Origin: JSC-12 sp033764965
Lineage (GTDB): Bacteria > Cyanobacteriota > Cyanobacteriia > Leptolyngbyales > Leptolyngbyaceae
Direction of reading: 5' to 3'
DNA: 64,000 bases
Assembly: GCA_033764965.1 (NCBI GenBank)
Contig: JANRIN010000156.1
Location: 1 to 64,000, forward strand
Shown here: positions 8,544-17,095 of the stretch, piece by piece
Layout: each line of letters begins with the position of its first letter
How positions within the stretch are numbered: position 1 is the stretch's first letter
The notes under the pieces: generated by a model
What the model saw: the letters and a program-made list of their open reading frames with translations, nothing else
Told to the model about the DNA's origin: nothing
Database searches by the model: none
Position numbers and translations under genes: made by a program

Positions 8544-10277
8544 ATGAGTGACGCTACCCAACCCGATATGACTCCATCTCCTTCCCCGCTTGATGACGCT
8601 TGCAATCCTGAGAATGAACCAAATTCTGCTCAACCCAACGCAGCTTCTCAGGAATCAGAGGAGGAATGGCAAACGGTTAATTTTCCAGGCGCTTTGAATA
8701 TTGATGTGATTCCGGTGGATGCGACGCAAGCGGAGCCAGTCAACGAACAACCCCCGCCACTCGACCAGGTGGAATGCCCAGAAGAGAGCGATCGGAACGG
8801 TTTGATAACCCAGTTGCAACAAGAAAACGCCACTCTTCAGACACAGATCGCAACCCTGGAATCGGATCTGTCCCAACTGCAAATTGAACTACAGCTAGAA
8901 GTGGCTCGGTTCTACTGCAAAGAAACCGAAACGGAAACTCCTGAAGCAGAAATTGATCGGCAGGACACCGTTACTCTTGACGCTGCCCAAACGCAAGTTC
9001 AGCACCTTACCCAAGACTTGCAAGCTTCCCAGCAAACCATTCAGCAACAAGCTCACGAAATTGACACCTTGACCCACAAGTTGGATGAAAGCCAGCAGCG
9101 CATTGCCCAGCTTGAGCGCGACTGTGCCCTGAGTCAGCAGCGCTATAAAGAACAACTACAACTCGTAGCTCAGGCGGAAGATACCTGTCAGGATTTGCGG
9201 ATGCGGTTGCATCGTCAGCAGCAGCAAACCTTGCAGTTTAAAGCGGCGCTGGAAAAAAGTATCGAGATGAATGCCAGTCTGGAAATGACTCAAGTGGAAC
9301 CAGCGGCGACGATCTCTCACCCGGAACAGCAGACTCATGCCAGCGACAATCCCGCCGCTTTTATTCCCAAAGCCAGACCTGTACAACCCTGGTCAACTGC
9401 CCCTGGGTTAGCGGCTCCGGCTCATTCTGGTTCTAGACATCATGCGTCTGGACTGCCAAATTTGTTAGCCAAGTTAGCCAGACAGCCTGCTATCCCAGCA
9501 GCAGTCTCTCCATCTGATGAGCCAACTCCAGCCCCTCCTTTCAACGCAACGGAAGCGATCGAGGTGCCTGCGGAGCCTACCCCTGCTGCTGTTGATGCAG
9601 CCAGCCAGCAAATTTTGGAATTTTTGTTCCCCGATCGTGCCACTCCAGCGACTCCCCATTCGGCTCCACCTGCTGCTGCCGTTTTTGATCTGAGTCCGTT
9701 TATTGAAGCGGGCGAAGTAGATACGAATACGATTCCAGTCGATCATGACAATTCAATCGAACCTGCCATTCATCCGCCCACGACATCCGCGATCGCCCCT
9801 ACCCCAGAGGAAGCCTCTCACCAGCCCAAAGATGGATTATGGGCAGATTTAGCCCGCTTAATTGAGCCAGATTTAGCTCACTCAGACGAGGCACCATTAG
9901 CCACGCCCAAGCCCTCTGAGCCAGTTGCGAATTCTCCCTCTTTGGCTCAACCAGCAGACTCCGGACAGACTACCAGATCGATTAATCTCGTTTCCTTTGC
10001 TGCGGAGCCATCGGTTGCTGATTCACTCGTCCCAGAAGAGACTTTCCCCCAAGATCTAGAAACGATCGCTCCCAATCCATTTCCTTCCTTTACGCTGCGC
10101 CAACCCGGTGAGGGAGAGGTTGAGGAAGCGGCGATCGCGGCTAATGTCCCAATTTTCGACTCCGCAGATACGCCTGTGCCAACAGGCTTTCCTTCGCCCA
10201 TCCTTTATCCCGCACGGCAACCTAAAAAACTGGCTTCGATGGCAGCCGTAGATTTGCCCAGTTTTCCACGAGGTTAG
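8544..10277 (+). CDS. Coiled-coil and low-complexity hypothetical protein
   Basis: A 577-residue protein without signal peptide or membrane segment. Residues 1-85 are acidic and Pro/Asn-rich. Residues about 86-249 form a long coiled coil with Gln-rich heptads (LITQLQQENATLQ onward). Residues 250-577 are Pro/Ala/Ser-rich and probably disordered. ATG 8544 is preferred; an in-frame TTG at 8523 adds seven residues. Such layouts occur in cyanobacterial scaffold or cell-shape proteins, but no family is recognised. It stands alone, facing the CruA/CruP-type gene convergently. Confidence 0.75.
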   Translation: MSDATQPDMTPSPSPLDDACNPENEPNSAQPNAASQESEEEWQTVNFPGALNIDVIPVDATQAEPVNEQPPPLDQVECPEESDRNGLITQLQQENATLQTQIATLESDLSQLQIELQLEVARFYCKETETETPEAEIDRQDTVTLDAAQTQVQHLTQDLQASQQTIQQQAHEIDTLTHKLDESQQRIAQLERDCALSQQRYKEQLQLVAQAEDTCQDLRMRLHRQQQQTLQFKAALEKSIEMNASLEMTQVEPAATISHPEQQTHASDNPAAFIPKARPVQPWSTAPGLAAPAHSGSRHHASGLPNLLAKLARQPAIPAAVSPSDEPTPAPPFNATEAIEVPAEPTPAAVDAASQQILEFLFPDRATPATPHSAPPAAAVFDLSPFIEAGEVDTNTIPVDHDNSIEPAIHPPTTSAIAPTPEEASHQPKDGLWADLARLIEPDLAHSDEAPLATPKPSEPVANSPSLAQPADSGQTTRSINLVSFAAEPSVADSLVPEETFPQDLETIAPNPFPSFTLRQPGEGEVEEAAIAANVPIFDSADTPVPTGFPSPILYPARQPKKLASMAAVDLPSFPRG

Positions 10278-10374
10278 ACAAAACGGTAGCTAGAAAGCCC
10301 ACCCAAAATCAACGATCGGACACTTGGCTTTGTTCCAAGCTTCTGACCAAACCGATCTTATTCTTCCCTCCCAC

Positions 10375-11826
10375 CTATTTCCTGCGAACTGCTCGCGGTT
10401 GTCCCATGCCATCGGTGACGGCGTAGGACTGCACCATCAACCAAAACCACAATTCTGGAAACCGAGGCTCTAACCAGGATTGATTATTGTCCACCCAATC
10501 TGGCAACCAACTTCTCAAGAAGGCACTGACAAACGCTCTCGTGGTGAAATCGAAGTAGCTGCCCAACCAGCGGACAAGATCCTTGACACCAGCAAGCTGC
10601 CAGATCCAGAGCAACAGAGCCGGATTCTGCCATGCTGCTTTAATTGCCATGCGGTTAAAAGCCAGCCAGCTCACCCGATCTTTGATAAATGCCTCAGCCA
10701 CGTCTGGTGGTTCGGATGCCAGGATGCCAAAAAACGTATTCAGCATGGAGTTGATGCGCTCTGGTGGAATGAATTGACCCGTCGGCACCATCATGCCTTT
10801 GGAGAAGAGCCAGGTGACGGCAATGTTGCTCTGGAAAGCACGAATTTGATTTAAGTGATTGGCGCTTAATAGATCGTGTTTGAGGGCGATATCTAACAAA
10901 TGGGTGAGACGAGGCAGGTTGCGGATCATGGAGCCGAATCCGGTGAAAACTAAAGGAGACTGAAGCGAGGCAGCATCCCCGATCGCAATTAACCGATCGA
11001 AGCCCACCTGACGATCGCGATCGCCCACACTGAAATGACCCGGAATATACCCAAACGTCGGCTTTTTCCAGACCAACTGATCCACATCACAGCGGCGATA
11101 CTCTGGCAGGATGGTGAAAAAGTCCTCATACATTTCCAGTAAAGAGCCAGGATTCTCAGGATGAACCTGGTGGTAATGGAACAGATAAAAGGTCAACTCA
11201 TCCTTTTCAGCGGGAAATAGTTCCCAAATCAGTTGTCGTCCGCGAGAAATATCGCCATGACTGTTTAAAACGTCTCCATAGCGGGCATCCCACACTCCCG
11301 GCTCAAACCCGCTGGCGATCACCGCCCCCACCGTCGGACACACACTGTCAAACGCCCGTCCGCCATTGAACTGCCACGCGATCGGAGAAGCGGTTCCCAT
11401 CGCATCCACCAGTAATCGCCCACTGACGGACTTGGCAGATTGAGTTGGCAAGTGCAGGCATTGAACCGTCACCTGATCACCATCCACGTCTGCCCGAATA
11501 AACTCCACTTCATCCCAAATCTCGCCACCCCACGCCCGCAGTTTTTCCCCACAGACGCGCAGCAGTTTTTCCGCATCCAATCCCACGTTTAGAACGGTAG
11601 GAGTGTGTAATACGGGTGCCTTTGCCTGGGGCGGATTGTTGGCATCAAAAAACTTGTGAAACCCATCCACATATTCCCGCGCAATCAATGCCTCAAATTC
11701 ATCGGCAGTAAACAATCCCAAATCGATGACATTTTGAAATTCACTGCGAGAAATATTCCACTCCCGGTGCATTCTGCCAAAGGGCATTCGTTCGATTAAC
11801 AGCACGCGGTAGCCCGATCGTGCCAT
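10375..11826 (-). CDS. CruA/CruP-type lycopene cyclase-like FAD oxidoreductase (start codon disrupted)
   Basis: The 483 residues from the first ATG match the FixC-like flavoproteins of the CruA/CruP lycopene cyclase group: GRMHREWNISRSEF near the N-terminus, GRLLVDAMGTASPIAW, GRQLIWELFP, the FAD-binding IAIGDAASLQSPLVFTGFG and the conserved AVTWLFSKGMM. In the family the first element is the dinucleotide-binding strand; here its codons (reading YDLIYIGGALGVIHAA) lie upstream of the first ATG, between 11877 and 11827, in the same frame. That frame is closed by a TAA in a heptamer repeat just upstream and offers no ATG, GTG or TTG. Translation therefore needs a non-standard start, coupling to the overlapping upstream gene, or the gene is damaged. 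CruA/CruP assignment is by motif, not search. Confidence 0.78.
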   Translation of the reverse strand: MARSGYRVLLIERMPFGRMHREWNISRSEFQNVIDLGLFTADEFEALIAREYVDGFHKFFDANNPPQAKAPVLHTPTVLNVGLDAEKLLRVCGEKLRAWGGEIWDEVEFIRADVDGDQVTVQCLHLPTQSAKSVSGRLLVDAMGTASPIAWQFNGGRAFDSVCPTVGAVIASGFEPGVWDARYGDVLNSHGDISRGRQLIWELFPAEKDELTFYLFHYHQVHPENPGSLLEMYEDFFTILPEYRRCDVDQLVWKKPTFGYIPGHFSVGDRDRQVGFDRLIAIGDAASLQSPLVFTGFGSMIRNLPRLTHLLDIALKHDLLSANHLNQIRAFQSNIAVTWLFSKGMMVPTGQFIPPERINSMLNTFFGILASEPPDVAEAFIKDRVSWLAFNRMAIKAAWQNPALLLWIWQLAGVKDLVRWLGSYFDFTTRAFVSAFLRSWLPDWVDNNQSWLEPRFPELWFWLMVQSYAVTDGMGQPRAVRRK

Positions 11827-11867
11827 TGCAGCGGCATGGATTACGCCCAGAGCACCACCAATATAGA

Positions 11868-12428
11868 TCAGGTCGTAGTGGGAGTTGGGGGTTGGGGGTT
11901 AGGGGAAGATCGAAAGATGACTTGCTTGGGGTGCTGGGGAGCTTTGACACTTTCTCGCCAGCGCTGCTCCCACCAATAGACGCGGCTCAGATCGTACTCA
12001 CCATTGGGCATTTTCTGGAAGTACCGCACTGTTAATGGATATTGATCCGCTAGAGCTTCGAATATGGAGGTTTGGGTGAGATCGATCGCGGGTGGGGACG
12101 GATAGTGGTGAGGAAATTGTTTCCGGATTGTGTTTATCAAGTATCGTAGGGTGTCTTGCTCGCGTGGAAGCGGTTTGGTTGCCCAGCGAAAGGCTTTTAA
12201 GTAAGTCGTGCGTTGGACTGTCCAAACGACGATCGCGAGTTCGTCCGGTAGTTCCAGGGAGGTTTCAGAAATGGCAGAGGGGCGGAATGTAGATGAGGAG
12301 AACTGCAACCGAATCCCATCTGGAGTGATGATTTTTTTGCCGACTTCTGGGTTGAACTCGTCTTTTAACCATGATTTGACCGCGATCGTGTCCGGTGTGG
12401 GGACTTCGATATAAAGGATCTCCTTCAT
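11868..12428 (-). CDS. Conserved hypothetical protein upstream of CruA/CruP-type gene
   Basis: A 186-residue protein of no recognised domain. The body (MKEILYIEVPTPDT through YDLSRVYWWEQRWR) looks like a folded alpha/beta protein. The last 15 or so residues are Pro/Thr/Asn-rich and are encoded by a heptamer repeat run at 11882-11899, so the natural C-terminus was probably altered when the repeat arose. Its stop lies inside the coding frame of the flavoprotein downstream, so the two genes overlap in different frames. Same strand and tight spacing imply an operon. Confidence 0.65.
   Translation of the reverse strand: MKEILYIEVPTPDTIAVKSWLKDEFNPEVGKKIITPDGIRLQFSSSTFRPSAISETSLELPDELAIVVWTVQRTTYLKAFRWATKPLPREQDTLRYLINTIRKQFPHHYPSPPAIDLTQTSIFEALADQYPLTVRYFQKMPNGEYDLSRVYWWEQRWRESVKAPQHPKQVIFRSSPNPQPPTPTTT
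11882..11899. repeat. Short heptamer run (GGGGTTG/GGGGTTA)
   Basis: About two and a half heptamer units of the same family as the array at 2464-2670. It sits at the junction of two co-directional minus-strand genes, forms the end of the upstream gene and puts a TAA stop in the frame of the downstream one. Confidence 0.7.
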
Positions 12429-12548
12429 CTGCCTTTGAAAAACTCCAATGAATGATCACCAAAACTTAGATTAAGAAGTGCTTAAACTGCGTTAGACTTC
12501 ATTAGCATTGTGCTAGAAAACTTAACACTGCTCTCATTATTGTCACTG

Positions 12549-12580
12549 GTCTTGATTATTGCTACTCGTCTTGATTATTG
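12549..12580. repeat. Two 13-base direct repeats
   Basis: GTCTTGATTATTG occurs at 12549-12561 and again at 12568-12580, spaced by six bases, just upstream of the small gene at 12638. Could be an operator pair or a slippage product. Confidence 0.5.
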
Positions 12581-12637
12581 GTGGTCTGCTTTATCGCTCT
12601 CGTTGCTGCTCCTCCGTTTACGTCCTTTAATCTCGCC

Positions 12638-12871
12638 ATGAACTATCCTATTCCAGCTAGTCCCCAGGAAGTTGTCGCGCTTCGGCAAGAAACCATCAAT
12701 GAAGAGTTAATTGCGTCTGCGATCGTGGGTGTGATTCAGGTGGCGCGTTCCAATGGGCAATCTCTAGATGAACTTAAAACAGAGATTTTGGCAGACGATG
12801 CCTTACTGGATTTGCAGCAACGACGTTGGCTGAGTGAAGTGGTGGCGGTTGCCTGGCAGGAAATGGCTTAA
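12638..12871 (+). CDS. Small conserved hypothetical protein
   Basis: A 77-residue acidic helical protein. The frame is open from 12578, but the upstream 20 residues are hydrophobic and lack conserved character, whereas MNYPIPASPQEV at 12638 is a plausible N-terminus. The rest (QETINEELIASAIVGVIQVARSNG, then DDALLDLQQRRWLSEVV) is a compact helix bundle. No known domain. It precedes the aminotransferase by 80 bases. Confidence 0.6.
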   Translation: MNYPIPASPQEVVALRQETINEELIASAIVGVIQVARSNGQSLDELKTEILADDALLDLQQRRWLSEVVAVAWQEMA

Positions 12872-12951
12872 TATTTTGACTGCTGATTTTCTGTCTTATG
12901 ATCAGTTAACAAGCAACACACCTATTGAGTTTCACGAGGCTGAAGCAGAGC

Positions 12952-14106
12952 ATGGAAAATAAACTGATGCTAATGATTCCGGGACCGACTCCGGTGCCAG
13001 AAAACGTACTCCTGGCGATGGCGAAACATCCGATGGGGCATCGAAGCGGTGATTTCTCCGAGATTATGGCAGAAGTGACACAGAATTTGAAGTGGCTCCA
13101 CCAAACCCAGAATGATGTGCTGATTTTAACGGCAAGCGGCACCGGGGCGATGGAAGCGGGGATTATTAACTTTTTGAGTCCGGGCGATCGTGTGTTGGTG
13201 GGCTGTAACGGGAAGTTTGGCGATCGCTGGGGGGAAGTTTGCGATGCCTATGGACTGCAAACCGAACGAGTGACCGCGGAGTGGGGTAAGGCGCTGGATC
13301 CGGAGCAGTTCCGCGAAAAACTGGAAACCGATCGGGAAAAGACGATCAAAGCTGTCATTATTACCCACAGCGAAACTTCTACCGGTGTACTCAACGATTT
13401 GGAGACGATCAATCGCCACGTCAAAGCCCACGGAGAAGCGCTGATCATTGTGGATTGTGTCACCAGTTTGGGAGCAACGAGCGTCCCGATCGATGAATGG
13501 GGTCTGGATGTCGTCGGTTCCGGTTCTCAAAAAGGCTACATGATTCCGCCTGGTTTGGGGTTTGTCTCTGTTAGTGCCAAAGCCTGGGATGCTTACAAGA
13601 CTGCGAAATTGCCCCGCTACTACCTGGATTTGGGCAAATACAAAAAGGATGCCGCCAAAAACACAACACCTTTCACGCCGCCGGTCAATATGTTCTTTGC
13701 CCTGCAAGCGGCACTGCGGATGATGCAGGCAGAAGGATTGGAGCATATTTTTGCTCGGCACCATCGGCACACGGCAGCAACACGGGCAGCGGTCAAGGCG
13801 ATGGGTCTACCGTTGTTTACAGCCGATGAAGTCGCCAGTCCTTCCATTACGGCAGTGATCCCCGATAGTGTGGATGCGGAAAAAATTCGTTCTGTGATGA
13901 AGAAGCGGTTTGATATTGCGCTGGCAGGCGGACAAGACCACCTCAAGGGCAAGATCTTCCGGATTGGGCACCTGGGCTTTGTCAGCGATCGTGATATTCT
14001 TTCTGCTCTGGGTTCGCTGGAAGCGACGTTGTTAGAACTGGGGCATCCGCAGCTTACGCCCGGAGCAGGGGTGACTGCGGCAGCAAAGGTGTTTGCGGGC
14101 TTGTAA
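12952..14106 (+). CDS. PLP-dependent alanine/serine--glyoxylate aminotransferase family protein
   Basis: A 384-residue fold-type I aminotransferase of the class V (SPT/AGT) type. The N-terminus reads MIPGPTPVPENVLLAMAKHPMGHRS, the classic substrate-loop pattern; the PLP Lys is Lys194 in SGSQKGYMIPPG. The C-terminal AGGQDHLKGKIFRIGHLG motif is also typical. The family transfers amino groups to glyoxylate in photorespiration, which fits the presence of glycolate oxidase GlcD at 31.2-32.7 kb. ATG 12952 was chosen over TTG 12925 because homologous proteins start at this methionine region. A strong hairpin terminator follows. Confidence 0.88.
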   Translation: MENKLMLMIPGPTPVPENVLLAMAKHPMGHRSGDFSEIMAEVTQNLKWLHQTQNDVLILTASGTGAMEAGIINFLSPGDRVLVGCNGKFGDRWGEVCDAYGLQTERVTAEWGKALDPEQFREKLETDREKTIKAVIITHSETSTGVLNDLETINRHVKAHGEALIIVDCVTSLGATSVPIDEWGLDVVGSGSQKGYMIPPGLGFVSVSAKAWDAYKTAKLPRYYLDLGKYKKDAAKNTTPFTPPVNMFFALQAALRMMQAEGLEHIFARHHRHTAATRAAVKAMGLPLFTADEVASPSITAVIPDSVDAEKIRSVMKKRFDIALAGGQDHLKGKIFRIGHLGFVSDRDILSALGSLEATLLELGHPQLTPGAGVTAAAKVFAGL

Positions 14107-14157
14107 AAGTTGTCTCTCTCTGATAAGCATCTCTAATACGTAGAACCCTGATAGCTA

Positions 14158-14188
14158 AAGAGCGGGCTGATAGTTCAGACCCGCTCTT
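14158..14188 (+). terminator. Hairpin terminator after aminotransferase
   Basis: A nine-base-pair stem AAGAGCGGG/CCCGCTCTT closes a loop that itself can pair CTGA with TCAG. It lies 52 bases after the aminotransferase stop. The following T-tract is weak, so termination may be factor-assisted or the hairpin may protect the 3' end. Confidence 0.7.
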
Positions 14189-14312
14189 CTAGTAGAAATT
14201 AATTGTGTGAAATCAACGATCGCATCAATCAAGAAGCTCCTTGACCCTCGGCGACTGACCCTCGGTTGAGTCATGACCTTTCCTCCTGCACTGTTTCAGT
14301 GTTTCAAACCGA

Positions 14313-14504
14313 CTAAGCGTTTTCCAGCCAATCATAAATTTGATCCAGTTGTTCCAACGTCACCAGTCCGTATTGCCACAGGATCATGGGCAAGGGACCC
14401 GGATCGTGTTCTGAATGGCGCAGTGCGATCGCGATCGATGCGGCTGAAATTGCTAATTCATCTTGCAGGAATCGGATTAGTCGAGTGTAAGTTGAAGTTC
14501 CCAT
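14313..14504 (-). CDS. DUF2949 domain-containing protein
   Basis: A 63-residue protein matching the small cyanobacterial DUF2949 family: TRLIRFLQDELAI, IALRHSEHDPGPLPM and ILWQYGLVTLEQLDQIYDWLE. The frame extends upstream to 14591, but MGTSTYTRLIRFL at 14504 is the natural start. Function unknown. Confidence 0.8.
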   Translation of the reverse strand: MGTSTYTRLIRFLQDELAISAASIAIALRHSEHDPGPLPMILWQYGLVTLEQLDQIYDWLENA

Positions 14505-14929
14505 CCGTATTTCACCTCCGCCGGAGCACCAGGGATTAGATTTTGGTCTAGTCGTTAGAAGCTTGATTAAGGTTCCACTCCTGGACAACAAGTTCGATAG
14601 CTGAGTTTCCCAGATGGTATCTAAAAAACTTCAACTGAAGTTAATGTTTACTAAAGCAGGGCTGTCTATCATCTGGCATCTGCAAATCTACAGACCTTTA
14701 CACGGGGATCAGACGAATTTAAGTCTATTTACGGAGAAGTTGTCAGTGGCTCTAATCAGTGGCTCTAATTAGTGGCTCTAAAATGTTGGCGCAGGGGAAC
14801 TGTTGAATTGGAAAATGTGTCAAGATTTACAAACTTTTAAGGTGAATGATAGAGTTCAATCTGATATGGCATGACTTGTTTACGATCAATTGACTGCATC
14901 AGCTACATCACAGGTTCCTTGGTTTGCGT
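14505..14929. other. 425-base intergenic region with tandem repeats
   Basis: Divergent spacer between the DUF2949 gene and the SGNH hydrolase. AT-rich, with no coding character. It contains the 13-base tandem triplet at 14745-14783. Confidence 0.5.
14745..14783. repeat. Three tandem 13-base units
   Basis: AGTGGCTCTAATC, AGTGGCTCTAATT and AGTGGCTCTAAAA follow one another without gap. The first ten bases are identical in all three. They sit about 150 bases before the SGNH hydrolase start; 13 bases is not a helical repeat, so it may be slippage rather than an operator array. Confidence 0.85.
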
Positions 14930-15625
14930 ATGCACACAACTCTGGTTGCACCCCGTCAAAATACTGCCCATTCTGTTCACCCACTTAAGATTGTGGCGAT
15001 CGGAGACAGCATTGTTTATGGATTTGGAGATCCGATCGGGGGTGGCTGGGTCGAGCGCCTGCGCCGACAGTGGATGGCTCCTGATAGTGAAGGTCATGCC
15101 GTCTACAACCTTGGCATTCGGGGGGATGGAGTCAAGCAGGTGGCGCAGCGGTTAGAACATGAGTTTCGCAATCGGGGTGAATTGCGTAATCGGGTGCCAG
15201 ACTTGATGATTCTATCGGTAGGGGTGAATGATTCAGCCCGCCTGAATAAACCCGACGGTAGAAATTTCACTGATTATGATGGGTTTCAACACGAGTTAGG
15301 TTTATTGCTCGATCGCGCCACGCGCCTTTGCCCAGTTCTCTTTATTGGCATGGTGCCCGTAGATGAGTCAAAAATGCCATTCCTCGATTGCTTGTACTAC
15401 AACCATGCCGACCAGATTCGCTATAAGCAAGCCACTGAAGCAGCCTGTCAAGCGCGACACATTCCCTACCTGGATGTGTTTTCCCATTGGATGGCAAAAG
15501 GCGAAGCCTGGTGTCGTGAACACCAACTTGAGGATGGCTTGCACCCCAACGTATTTGGTTATCAGGCGTTATTAGAAACGGTGACAACCTGGAAGCCCTT
15601 TGTCGAAAAGGTATCGATTGATTGA
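14930..15625 (+). CDS. SGNH/GDSL-type hydrolase
   Basis: A 231-residue esterase of the SGNH fold. Block I is VAIGDSIVYGFG (catalytic Ser in GDS), block II Gly lies in LGIRGDG, block III is LSVGVNDSARL (GxND), and block V is LEDGLHPNVFGYQ with the catalytic Asp and His (DxxH). No signal peptide is visible, so it is probably cytoplasmic. ATG 14930 is preferred to TTG 14924. It ends eight bases before rdgB, forming a two-gene operon. Substrate unknown. Confidence 0.85.
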   Translation: MHTTLVAPRQNTAHSVHPLKIVAIGDSIVYGFGDPIGGGWVERLRRQWMAPDSEGHAVYNLGIRGDGVKQVAQRLEHEFRNRGELRNRVPDLMILSVGVNDSARLNKPDGRNFTDYDGFQHELGLLLDRATRLCPVLFIGMVPVDESKMPFLDCLYYNHADQIRYKQATEAACQARHIPYLDVFSHWMAKGEAWCREHQLEDGLHPNVFGYQALLETVTTWKPFVEKVSID

Positions 15626-15633
15626 GGTGATCA

Positions 15634-16221
15634 ATGCCAGTTCTCGTCGTTGCTACTGGAAATCCCGGCAAACTCAAGGAGATGCAGGCATATTTGACTC
15701 ATCTCGACTGTGAACTGCAACTCAAGCCGGATGATCTGGAAATTGAGGAAACCGGTACCACCTTTGCAGAGAATGCTTGTTTGAAAGCTGCTCAAGTGGC
15801 AAGGGCATTAAATACCTGGGCGATCGCGGATGATTCTGGCTTGGAAGTGGATGCCCTGGGAGGTGCGCCGGGAATTTATTCTGCCCGTTACGCCCAGTCC
15901 GATGCTGACTGCATTCAACGGTTGCTGCATGAACTGGAAGGAGAGCCTAACCGCAGTGCCAGGTTTGTTTGTGTGGTGGCAGTTGCACGTCCTGATGGCA
16001 CGATCGCCCATCAAGCAGAGGGAATTTGTGCGGGTGAGATCCTTCATGCTGCCAGGGGAACGGGTGGCTTTGGCTATGACCCAATTTTTTACGTCTCAGA
16101 TCAGCAAATGACTTTTGCGGAGATGCCCCCCGAAATCAAACATTCCATTAGCCATCGCGGACACGCCTTCCAGCTTCTACTACCTGAACTTTCCAAGCTT
16201 TTGCAATCAGAAAAGCCTTGA
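15634..16221 (+). CDS. rdgB: Non-canonical purine NTP pyrophosphatase RdgB/HAM1
   Basis: A 195-residue house-cleaning pyrophosphatase that hydrolyses dITP, XTP and similar nucleotides to monophosphates. Family motifs are clear: VVATGNPGKLKEM at the N-terminus, TTFAENACLKA, the metal-binding ADDSGLEVDALGGAPGIYSARY and GTGGFGYDPIFY, with a final HSISHRGHA base-binding motif. Length is normal. It follows the SGNH hydrolase by eight bases. Confidence 0.95.
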   Translation: MPVLVVATGNPGKLKEMQAYLTHLDCELQLKPDDLEIEETGTTFAENACLKAAQVARALNTWAIADDSGLEVDALGGAPGIYSARYAQSDADCIQRLLHELEGEPNRSARFVCVVAVARPDGTIAHQAEGICAGEILHAARGTGGFGYDPIFYVSDQQMTFAEMPPEIKHSISHRGHAFQLLLPELSKLLQSEKP

Positions 16222-16356
16222 AAAGCGGTTTTATAAAGTTTTCAAGAAGATTGCTGGAATGTTCCGGGAGCGATATCCGTAAGTTTGGGGATCAGCTTAA
16301 TATATCCTCAGAGGTTTTCGGTATTTATACGTAGTCAAGTTCATAGTTTTACTAGT

Positions 16357-17028
16357 ATGCAATCAGCGACGAATTTAGAGGCGTTGGCGTGTCCTGATTT
16401 GAGCGCAGGGCTGTTTGCTCCTCATGCCTCGGTGTTTTCTGTTTCTAAGCGGTTTCTCGACATTGTTGGTAGTTTGATCGGATTGGGTCTTCTAGCAATT
16501 TTGGTGGTTCCGATCGCGATCGCCATCAAGCTAGATAGTCCCGGCTCAGTCTTCTACTCTCAAGTTCGCTATGGATTGATGGGAAAGCCTTTCCGGATCT
16601 ACAAATTTCGCTCAATGGTTGCCAATGCAGATCAGCTAAAATCTCAAGTTCACAACGAAGCTAAGGGGCTGATCTTTAAAAACTCCAATGATCCACGCAT
16701 TACGCGAGTTGGACGTTTTCTACGCAGAACCAGCATTGATGAATTTCCCCAGTTTTGGAACGTCTTGAAAGGGGAAATGAGCCTGGTGGGAACTCGTCCT
16801 CCGACTGCGGATGAAATTGCCTACTACCGGGAGCACCACTGGCAGCGGCTTGTAGTCAAACCTGGAATTACTGGAGAATGGCAGGTGAGCGGGCGATCGC
16901 TGATCCAGGACTTTGAAGATATAGTCCAGCTTGACTTACGCTACCAAGCCCAATGGCATCCCTTGTACGATTTGAGTTTAATCTTCAAAACTGTTTTGGT
17001 CTTGCTGGCAAAGCGAGGCGCGTACTAG
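16357..17028 (+). CDS. Undecaprenyl-phosphate sugar phosphotransferase (bacterial sugar transferase)
   Basis: A 223-residue membrane-associated transferase that starts exopolysaccharide or O-antigen-type repeat units by moving a sugar-1-phosphate to a lipid carrier. One hydrophobic re-entrant helix (FLDIVGSLIGLGLLAILVV) precedes the catalytic domain, which shows YKFRSMV, RVGRFLRRTSIDEFPQFWNVLKG as two fragments, SLVGTRPP and KPGITGEWQVSGR. This is the short monotopic form (no extra N-terminal helices). ATG 16357 was chosen over the longer frame from 16285. No other polysaccharide genes lie near. Confidence 0.88.
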   Translation: MQSATNLEALACPDLSAGLFAPHASVFSVSKRFLDIVGSLIGLGLLAILVVPIAIAIKLDSPGSVFYSQVRYGLMGKPFRIYKFRSMVANADQLKSQVHNEAKGLIFKNSNDPRITRVGRFLRRTSIDEFPQFWNVLKGEMSLVGTRPPTADEIAYYREHHWQRLVVKPGITGEWQVSGRSLIQDFEDIVQLDLRYQAQWHPLYDLSLIFKTVLVLLAKRGAY

Positions 17029-17045
17029 CAATACTCGCACCCATG

Positions 17046-17077
17046 AAAAAGCAGGCGAAATGGTTCACCTGCTTTTT
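17046..17077. terminator. Bidirectional terminator between convergent genes
   Basis: AAAAAGCAGG and CCTGCTTTTT form a ten-base-pair stem with A-tract and T-tract ends, so it works for the sugar transferase (plus) and the hemerythrin gene (minus). Confidence 0.88.
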
Positions 17078-17095
17078 TCGATTAATTGATTACTT

